A stretch of DNA of 64,000 bases from Esteya vermicola (Eukaryota > Ascomycota > Sordariomycetes > Ophiostomatales > Ophiostomataceae). The DNA lies in assembly GCA_002778215.1 (NCBI GenBank), contig PCDM01000023.1, positions 2,914,001-2,978,000 on the forward strand, written 5' to 3'. Both the position numbers and the translations under genes were made by a program. Below are positions 57,344 through 64,000 of this stretch, piece after piece (position 1 is the stretch's first letter; every line of letters starts with the position of its first letter). The notes below the pieces were generated by a model, which had not been told where the DNA came from, ran no database searches, and was given only the letters and a program-made list of their open reading frames with translations.

Positions 57344-59067
57344 ATGAAGGGTGCTTTTGTTGCGGCTACGGCCGCTCTGCTTGGCAGCGCCAGCGCCGCC
57401 CACCTGCACAACCGCCATGCCCATGCGCAGGCCCACGAGCTCTTTGAGAAGCGTGGCGAGGAGCTCTGCAAGACCTACTACACGACCATTACTGGTTTCA
57501 GTATGTCCAAGCTTTTCATCTCTCTCGGGTGTCAGTCATGCTAACAAACCAACCAGCCTGGGTCCCGACGCCCGAGGCGTTTGCCAACAAGACGGCTGTG
57601 CCGACGAAGCCGGCCAACACGACGACGTACGTCAAGCCGACGACGGCCGCCCCTGTGACGACTGCCCCCGTCACGCTGACGACGACAGCCGAGGTCGTCA
57701 CGGTCCCGACACCGGTCGTGGAGACCTGCCCGACGCCAGGCACGTACACCTTCCCGGCAACGACGCTGACCGTCACCTCGACGGCCATTGTCTGCGGCGC
57801 CTCGACGACCTCGGTGCCCTCGGGCACGCACACCCTGGGCGGTGTCACCACCGTTGTGGAGACGGCCACCACGGTCGTCTGCCCGTACGCCACGACGTCC
57901 ACGGCCCCTGGCGGCGTCGTCACGAGCATCATTGAGACGACGACGTATGTCTGCCCCTCGGCTGGCACGTACACGATTGCCCCGATCACGACGGTCGTCG
58001 AGACCGAGACCGTCGTCACCTGCCCGGTCGTGTCCACGGTCGTGCCCGGCACCTACACCAAGACGGCCGTGACGACGACTGTCACGGAGACCAACATTGT
58101 CATCACCTGCCCGTGGGAGGGTGTCGCCACGACGTCGACGGTCGTGCCGACGACTGCTGCCCCGGCTGCCACGACGACACCTGTGACGACGGTGACGCCG
58201 AGCTCGTCGAGCTCTTCTTCCTCGTCGGCCGTGGCCACCTCGACCTCGACCCCGGGCAAGCTCGGCGGCGGCAACCAGTGGGCCATGACCTACACGCCGT
58301 ACACGGAGGCCGGCGCCTGCAAGTCCAAGTCTGATGTCATCTCTGACCTCCAGGAGATCAAGAACAAGGGCTTCACGACCATCCGCGTCTACTCGACCGA
58401 CTGCGACACCCTGCCCAACGTGGGTGCCGGCTGCGAGGCTGCCGGCCTCAAGATGATCATTGGTGTCTTTATCGGCGAGGTGGGCTGCAACAACGGCAAC
58501 CCCGATGTGCAGTCGCAGATCTCGGACATCAAGTCGTGGGGCCGCTGGGACCTGGTGGAGCTCGTCGTCGTCGGCAACGAGGCCGGCAACCAGGGCTTCT
58601 GCACGGCGAGCGAGCTCAAGGAGCTGATTGTCGAGGTCCAGACGGTCATCAGCGACGCCGGTGCCTCGTGCCCGGTGACGACGACGGACACGGTCAACAC
58701 GTGGCAGCAGACCGACTTTTACTCGACGCTCTGCCCCGTGGTCGACGTCGTGGCCTGCAACGCCCACGCCTACTTCAACGCCGAGACGGCACCGTCGCAG
58801 GCCGGCACCTTTGTGCAGGGCCAGCTCGACATTGTCAAGGAGCTCTGCGGTGGCAAGGACGGCTACGTCCTTGAGACCGGCTGGCCCTCGCAGTGCACGG
58901 CCAACGGCGCCGCCACCTGCTCCGAGTCTGACCAGGCCACGGCCATTGCCGCTCTCAAGGAGGTCGTCGGCGGCTCCGTCGTCTTCTTCTCCTTCACCGA
59001 CGATGCCTGGAAGGATGACGGCTCTTGCCAGTGCGAGCAGCACTGGGGCTGCGGCCAGCTCTTCTAA
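57344..59067 (+). CDS. btgE: Secreted GH17 cell-wall glucosidase (BtgE-type)
   Basis: Cell-wall-associated beta-1,3-glucan-active protein of 555 aa. Exons are 57344-57500 and 57557-59067; the 56-bp intron (GTATGT, CTAAC, CCAG) gives the family junction TGFTWVP. The N-terminus is a signal peptide (MKGAFVAATAALLGSASA) with a His-rich stretch after it. Residues ~85-240 hold repeated Thr/Val-rich units with Cys-Pro and PGTYT/SAGTYT motifs (TCPTPGTYTFPATTLTVT, VCPSAGTYTIAP, TCPVVSTVVPGTYTK). A Ser linker leads to a GH17 domain from about residue 293. Its acid/base Glu394 (VVVGNEA) and nucleophile Glu492 (VLETGWPS) are both present. It matches Aspergillus BtgE in order and motifs; yeast Scw11 is the nearest analogue. 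No GPI signal is seen. Confidence 0.93.
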
Positions 59068-59848
59068 GCGCAGAACCATGAGAGAAAAAGAAAAGAGAAA
59101 TGTATAGCGTCATAAATTCAGCAGGAGAGAGCGGGCCTTTTCTCTCTTCCTTTTTTTTTCTTTTTCTTTTTTACATTTTTACCTCCTGTGAATAGAAGGG
59201 GGGCATGCTGCCCTCATTGCTCATCGCTGTCTCTGCTTGCCAGAGCTTCCCACCGTCGTCATTCTTCCTTTTGTCAATTTTTTTTGGTTTCCTTCTGGGA
59301 GCTTCTTTTTTTCTTGTCTTCTTACCAACGGTTTTTTTTAACGAACTTTGCTGTGTATAAAAAAATTAGCATTTATTTTTTGCGCGTGCGTCTTTGTTTT
59401 GTATTTTTTGTTTTCGAGGCGCCGTCAATGAGAAATGGTTTTTTTTACCCTCTGCCCATCTTCCCTGTCTTGCCTACATCGTCTTGAGAAAATCGAAACA
59501 ATTATTCACTCGCAATAACGTTGTTTGGAATGAAGGCTTCGGACGAGTTCTTTGTCTGCGTGAAATGTTGGTTAGAAATAGATATTAGGTAAGGAGCTCT
59601 TTGTGTACGTATACTTGTACTTGCATATTAAACTGCGTAGTAATCACCATCATGTGACTGTGTCTTGTGACCAGTCAGGGAGCTGGGGTGAGCTGGTGAC
59701 CAAATACGAAACTTGCTTTCCCCAACCATTCCAGCGTTGGAGAAGAGCCCAACGAACATGACATAGTATGCCTCGAGTCTCCGCCGTCGTTCTTCCAGTC
59801 ATGGCCGAGACTGGTTCTTGACTTTCTCATCTCATCTTCAACGACACG
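59068..59848. other. Intergenic spacer, GH17 gene to lipase gene
   Basis: 780 bp with T-rich 3' flank sequence, then the lipase promoter. ATACTTGTACTTG words lie at about 59609-59622. No gene seen. Confidence 0.55.
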
Positions 59849-61060
59849 ATGCATCCTTTCCTCGTCTGGATCGCCGCGGCTTTTGCTGCTGCTTCTGCTG
59901 CTGCTTCTGCGGCCCAGAATCTTCAGCAGCCATTGGTCGTCGTGACGACGACAGTCACGGCCGCCACGACAACAGAGACCATTGACGCTACCAGTGCGAC
60001 GGACACGACGACAGAGACGACAACAGCTGCGACCCCCATCTCGGACGACCTCTTCTTGGCCCTCGAACGCCGCGCCCGCCTCGTCGATATCGCCTACTGC
60101 GTCGGCACGACAGGCACCGGCATCGAGCCCCCCTTTTCCTGCCTCTCCCGCTGCAGCAACTTTCCCGAGCTGCGCCTCGTCACCGCCTTTAGCACCGGCG
60201 TCCTCGCCCGCGACAGCTGCGGCTACGTTGCCGTCGACGACACCCACCGCGCCGTCATTGTCGCCTTTCGTGGCACCTACAGCCTCTCCAACACCGTCGA
60301 GGACCTGCGCACCGTCCCCCAGCCTTATGAGCCCTATGGGCCAGACGGGCCAGACGTGCCAGACGGACAGGATGCTGGCAGCAGAGGCGACCACGACCAC
60401 ACCTGCGTCAACTGCACCGTCCACAGCGGCTTCTTTGACTCGTGGAAGAGCGCCCGAGCGCTAGTCCTGCCCGCCGTCGCCGCCGCCCGCCAAAACGATT
60501 CTTCTTTGTCTTCCTCCCCTCCTTACAGCGTCCACCTCATCGGCCACAGCCTCGGCGGCGCTGTGGCCGCCCTCGCTGGCCTCGAGATGCGTGCGGCCCT
60601 CGGCTGGGACGACGTCCACGTCACCACGTTTGGTCAGCCCCGTATCGGCAACGACGGCCTCGCCGACTTTCTCGAGTCCCTCTTTGGCCTCAATGGCATC
60701 GATCCGTCTCTGTCGTCTTCGTCTTCGTTCTACCGCGTCACCCACAAGAGCGATCCGGTGCCTGAACTCCCTCTGGCCGAGTGGGGCTTCTGCTCACACG
60801 CCGGCGAGATTTATATTGCAAAGTCTGACCTGCCGCTCACCCTGCCTGCTGACGTGCTGCGCTGCGACGGCCGCTACGATCCACGCTGCATCTCCGGCCC
60901 CGACCCCGACTCTTCTTCCCTGCACCGCCACCTGCCACCCTACCTTCGACTGCAGCCTTGGCAGCTCTTCTTCTCCCACCGCGACTACTTTTGGCGTCTC
61001 GGGCTCTGTGTGCCAGGCGGTGACCCCAGCTGGATGAAACCGTTCGGAAGGGACTTGTAA
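59849..61060 (+). CDS. Secreted class-3 lipase / feruloyl-esterase-like hydrolase
   Basis: Extracellular alpha/beta-hydrolase, single exon, 403 aa. The signal peptide is residues 1-22 (FLVWIAAAFAAASAAASA), followed by a Thr-rich stretch to about 62. The Lipase_3 fold (PF01764) is clear: ARLVDIAYC, VAFRGTYSLSN, a lid region, then the nucleophile elbow IGHSLGGAVAAL (Ser234), FGQPRIGND, HKSDPVPELP (Asp302) and FFSHRDYFWRLG (His377). The catalytic triad is therefore complete. Several Cys pairs suggest disulfides. A Gly/Pro/Asp-rich insertion (about 160-182) is unusual. The substrate could be triacylglycerol or a feruloyl ester; the sequence alone does not decide. Confidence 0.92.
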   Translation: MHPFLVWIAAAFAAASAAASAAQNLQQPLVVVTTTVTAATTTETIDATSATDTTTETTTAATPISDDLFLALERRARLVDIAYCVGTTGTGIEPPFSCLSRCSNFPELRLVTAFSTGVLARDSCGYVAVDDTHRAVIVAFRGTYSLSNTVEDLRTVPQPYEPYGPDGPDVPDGQDAGSRGDHDHTCVNCTVHSGFFDSWKSARALVLPAVAAARQNDSSLSSSPPYSVHLIGHSLGGAVAALAGLEMRAALGWDDVHVTTFGQPRIGNDGLADFLESLFGLNGIDPSLSSSSSFYRVTHKSDPVPELPLAEWGFCSHAGEIYIAKSDLPLTLPADVLRCDGRYDPRCISGPDPDSSSLHRHLPPYLRLQPWQLFFSHRDYFWRLGLCVPGGDPSWMKPFGRDL

Positions 61061-61521
61061 TATTGAAAAAAAAGGGGGGGGAAAAACAGCTAGGAAAAGG
61101 AATACGGAAAAAGCATCAGAAAAGGGTTTGGCAAAACATTGTTTTTATTGACTTCCAAAGGCGCTCTCTATGTATCTCTAGTAGCGATATAGTATGCTCT
61201 TTTTAATTGCATTTCTGTTATGACACCACGAATACTGATATTCTTTAAGCTCCGATACATGATGCTAGCATTAGGAGCTGCCGTCCATCCACCTTACATG
61301 CTGGGTATAAAACATTTAAAAACAAAAGCAAGCAGAGATACTACATAGCAGTAAAAAGTAATCATGGCTATGCTGCTCACATATGCTGTCCCGAATAAAG
61401 TGTGCAGGCGGAAAAATGCTCCAAAAAAAGACCCCAAGAACACCAAAGAAAATGATACTGTCCCTCAAAGAATGCTGTTGCTGTGTGCTGCTTGTTGCGT
61501 GCTGTTTTGCTGTTCCATGCT
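61061..61521. other. Convergent spacer, lipase and MIZ protein genes
   Basis: 461 bp between stops, AT-rich, holding both 3' UTRs. No gene seen. Confidence 0.6.
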
Positions 61522-64000
61522 CTAGTCAATCTCAATCACTTCAATCGGCAGGGATGCCGTCGTTGCTGTAGAGCCTATACCTGCACCATCCAACCTCTCT
61601 TGCTTGGCGTTCATACCAAGGCTCGTCTCTCCGTCATCCAGGTCCTTGTCGTTATCGTCATCCTCCTCCGTCAGCACTGGATTCCACGCGCCATCTGGCC
61701 CCACCTTGATGGACTTGACCCGGTCCAAGAGTCCATCCTTTTCTAGCTGCTCTCGCACAGACAGGAGGAAGCTATTTACGCGCAGACTCCGCGGCCGCGC
61801 ATCTCGAGAGCAAATCGGACACCGCCACTTGTCTGGTACAGAAGGTGACTGCTCATCCTCCACGTTCTTGCAGCAAGCACAAGGCGGCTGGTGCTGACAG
61901 CTCGGCAGCGGGCTGCTTGGCCGCGTGCTGAGCCAGGTACCCAGGTCGAAACACTCCATGTGCAGACAATTGTATCCGCGCACTGGTGTCTCAAAGATTC
62001 GGAAGCTGAATGGATCTGTCAAGTCCACCGACAGATCCGTCTGCACCACCGTTAGGTCGTCATCCGTGCCGTCTTCCCCGCTCCCGGCCCCCAGGCGTTT
62101 GTTGATTTCGTCGACCGTCGTGCTCGCCAGCTCGACGCATTCCTCAAGGATATAGTCCATCACATCCGCGTGTCGCTCAGTCCGGACAACCTCCACCCCT
62201 AGGGAATACATGTCTGTACTTGACGACTGTCGGCTGGACTCGGGTATCACCACTTTGAGCTGGTTCAGGCCAACAACCACCATTGATGTCAACTCTAGGG
62301 CCAAGTCTCGGCCATTGTGTGACTTGCGCCGCACACACATTGGCTCTCCGTTGAAATTGATAAAGATGTTCTTTGGCCATACCGTGTCCTGCGTCACCCA
62401 CTCTGCCTCTGAGACCCTCTCCTCACCCTCGTACTGGGGCTTGCAGCACCGCATCCGATAGCGCAAGCTGCCATGCGTGTGCCGTTCAATGGGAAGCAGC
62501 TCACCCTCGGGGACTGTCGTGGACGGTAGCGCATCATGCTCTTCTGGTGTTACCATAAACTGCAAATGTTGAATGCAAGACTTTGAGGATGTCAGTATCG
62601 GCCCAACAGCAATATGATGGACCGACTGGTAGAATCGCTCCGGTTCGAGCAGGCTGCCCTTGGTCTTCAGGTCCACCAGCACCCTTGGAGGACTTCGTAA
62701 GATTGTTTCTGTCAAGGCAACCGAGATAGACCGCCTGTCTGATAGGTCGTGCGGATAATCGCTCCGCGAAAGTAGCTGTCCTGGCGGCGGAAAGAAACGG
62801 GGCTCCTGCGAGATCAGATGCCGCTTTGGCGTCGGTAGCTGGCCAGGCACCGAGGCCATCCGCTTTCGTGACTGCGGCAACGTATTCGTCACCTGTTGGG
62901 GAATATAAGTATGGGGAGCTTGGACCTGAAATCCCGAATGGTCCTGCGGCATAGAGGCTGGTGTCTGGGCCACATTTTGAGGCTGGGATGGGCCGGGCAA
63001 CACTCGTTGAGACTGAGAAAGGGGTTCTTGTCCTTGCTGCGCGTAAAGAAGGGACAGTGCATGTTGCTGTTGCTGCTGCTGTTGCTGTTGCAATAGCTGT
63101 TGCTTCTGCTGTAACGCGTTCATTTGGTCAACAAGCGACACGGCGTCTACTTGCTGGAACTGCATGGGCTGCTGCATGGGCTGCTGCATGGGCTGCTGCG
63201 TCTGTAGCAATTGCTGCGGTTGGAGGTTGTGCTGTCCTTGTAGCGGCTGTGGCTGCATCAGAGGCTGAGTTTGGCGCTGCAATTGAGGCTGCATCTGAAA
63301 CTGCATCTGATGCATCTGTGCTGGGCTTGCAAGCGCACCACCCGACCGAGATGCCTCCATCGGTGGCCGTGCATTCTGCGCCGGCTGCAGAATGGCTTGG
63401 GATGACACCACCCTGGAGGGTGCTTGGTTAGCAGTCTGATTAAAGAATGGGGCCAATGCCCGGCGATAGTTGGCGATGACAGCCTTGTTCCGTCTCTCTA
63501 TATTGGAGCTGGAGATTGTCGCCACCCGAAATTGCCCTTCCGCCGTAAGATGAGCTCCTTGGTCATCGTTGAAAAGTTTTTGGCACTCCGAGCCGAGGCC
63601 AAAATCCGGGACGCCCAGGTGGCGCCTCGAAGTGGTGAATAGGATGGTCTGCATTGTCGGAGACAGACAACCTAGCAGACAAACGATTTCGTCCACCAAG
63701 AGTGGGTAGCCACGGGCTTTGACAAGCTTACAAGTATCTACCCACTGCGTCACCATTTGGTGAAGAAAACGGCCGACCTGTGGCACCACTATAGGGTATG
63801 TGCTATATGTCTCAGTTGCTTGTAGCATACGTACACACGACGTGGGGAACGTGGCAAAGGCATGCAGAATCGATGGCCGTAGACAGCTATTGTTCCGTAG
63901 AATGACCTGCAAAAGGGCAAAGCTCTCATCCAGTACCTGTGGGCTGAGTTCTCTAAACAATCCATAGGCATTCTGATGATTCTCTGCCCAGATGCAGAAT
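61522..64000 (-). CDS. MIZ/SP-RING zinc-finger protein (PIAS/Zmiz-like), 5' partial
   Basis: Probable SUMO E3 ligase or transcription co-regulator. The frame stays open to the end of the window, so the N-terminus is missing; 825 full codons plus the stop are visible. A helical N-terminal part is followed by a long Gln/Met/Pro-rich region with poly-Gln and QQPM repeats. A conserved domain follows (about 62.75-62.0 kb) containing INFNGEPMCVRRKSHNGRDL. The MIZ zinc finger reads TPVRGYNCLHMECFDLGTWL then KWRCPICSRDARPRSLRVN, with the expected Cys/His ligands. A Cys-rich insertion (QHQPPCACC) interrupts the finger. The protein ends LPIEVIEID, a SUMO-interacting-motif-like stretch. The MIZ class is certain; ligase activity is inferred. 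Confidence 0.88.
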   Translation of the reverse strand, partial: FCIWAENHQNAYGLFRELSPQVLDESFALLQVILRNNSCLRPSILHAFATFPTSCVRMLQATETYSTYPIVVPQVGRFLHQMVTQWVDTCKLVKARGYPLLVDEIVCLLGCLSPTMQTILFTTSRRHLGVPDFGLGSECQKLFNDDQGAHLTAEGQFRVATISSSNIERRNKAVIANYRRALAPFFNQTANQAPSRVVSSQAILQPAQNARPPMEASRSGGALASPAQMHQMQFQMQPQLQRQTQPLMQPQPLQGQHNLQPQQLLQTQQPMQQPMQQPMQFQQVDAVSLVDQMNALQQKQQLLQQQQQQQQQHALSLLYAQQGQEPLSQSQRVLPGPSQPQNVAQTPASMPQDHSGFQVQAPHTYIPQQVTNTLPQSRKRMASVPGQLPTPKRHLISQEPRFFPPPGQLLSRSDYPHDLSDRRSISVALTETILRSPPRVLVDLKTKGSLLEPERFYQSVHHIAVGPILTSSKSCIQHLQFMVTPEEHDALPSTTVPEGELLPIERHTHGSLRYRMRCCKPQYEGEERVSEAEWVTQDTVWPKNIFINFNGEPMCVRRKSHNGRDLALELTSMVVVGLNQLKVVIPESSRQSSSTDMYSLGVEVVRTERHADVMDYILEECVELASTTVDEINKRLGAGSGEDGTDDDLTVVQTDLSVDLTDPFSFRIFETPVRGYNCLHMECFDLGTWLSTRPSSPLPSCQHQPPCACCKNVEDEQSPSVPDKWRCPICSRDARPRSLRVNSFLLSVREQLEKDGLLDRVKSIKVGPDGAWNPVLTEEDDDNDKDLDDGETSLGMNAKQERLDGAGIGSTATTASLPIEVIEID
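63062..63110. repeat. Trinucleotide tract coding poly-Gln in the MIZ protein
   Basis: A GCT/GTT-rich run on +, read as CAG/CAA on the coding strand and encoding uninterrupted Gln residues. Confidence 0.85.
63161..63199. repeat. 12-bp tandem repeat coding QQPM units
   Basis: Three copies of a TGCATGGGCTGC-type unit, in frame, encoding QQPM repeats of the MIZ protein. Unit number may vary between strains. Confidence 0.85.

Noticed and set aside
57541..59079. 512-codon open frame antisense to the GH17 gene
   Set aside because: It mirrors the GH17 gene almost exactly, is Arg/Asp/Gly-rich with no family motif, and is explained by the strong C/G third-position bias of the real gene.

Overview
The window is nuclear DNA of a filamentous ascomycete, most likely a sordariomycete. 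The genes carry short GT-AG introns (mostly 46-160 bp) with CTAAC/CTGAC-type branch sites close to the acceptor. Coding sequence is GC-rich with C/G third positions, and the proteins contain many Ser/Thr, Gln, Asn and Gly tracts. Several products are typical of this group: an NmrA-type nitrogen regulator, a CYT-4-type mitochondrial RNase, an Ino80 subunit Ies1, a BtgE-type cell-wall glucosidase and a PRM5-family membrane protein. The general look (long intergenic stretches with homopolymers, long low-complexity protein tails) would fit Ophiostomatales, but that placement is only a guess.

I support 17 protein-coding genes; two run off the ends. Left to right: a 5'-truncated fungal-specific transcription factor (+, 1-2653); a 5 kb non-coding, partly polypyrimidine stretch; an NmrA/NMR-1 nitrogen co-repressor (+); seven-exon FCF1/UTP24 (-); a PRM5-family Ser/Thr-rich membrane protein (+); a Yor1-type ABCC transporter (-); INO80 subunit Ies1 (-); a four-exon 2-oxoglutarate/Fe(II) dioxygenase (+); an Inn1/Fic1 C2 cytokinesis protein (-); a TMEM234-family membrane protein (+); an unrecognised 180-aa helical protein (-); an 8.6 kb gene-free stretch; proteasome subunit alpha-1 (-) divergent from a WKF-domain nucleolar-type protein (+); a CYT-4/DSS1 RNB-domain mitochondrial RNase (-) divergent from a small helix-turn-helix protein (+); a 4.6 kb gene-free stretch; a BtgE-type GH17 cell-wall protein (+); a secreted class-3 lipase (+); and a 5'-truncated MIZ/SP-RING protein (-).

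The genes do not form an obvious pathway or secondary-metabolite cluster. They are mostly housekeeping functions (rRNA processing, proteasome, chromatin remodelling, septation, mitochondrial RNA turnover) mixed with cell-surface and secreted proteins. Four divergent pairs probably share promoters: Ies1/dioxygenase, Fic1/TMEM234, alpha-1/WKF and CYT-4/HTH.

I saw no rRNA, CRISPR array, intact transposon or convincing tRNA. I did not find a clear undescribed system. The best leads are a TTATCGATAA element shared by two ribosome-biogenesis-type promoters, a very common intergenic TACGAGTAC/TACTCCGTAC word family, a GC-AG intron beside a 17-nt exon, a competing splice donor in FCF1, the unrecognised 180-aa gene, and a small HTH protein that may derive from a transposase. 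All exon boundaries were deduced by eye from reading frame, splice consensus and family similarity.
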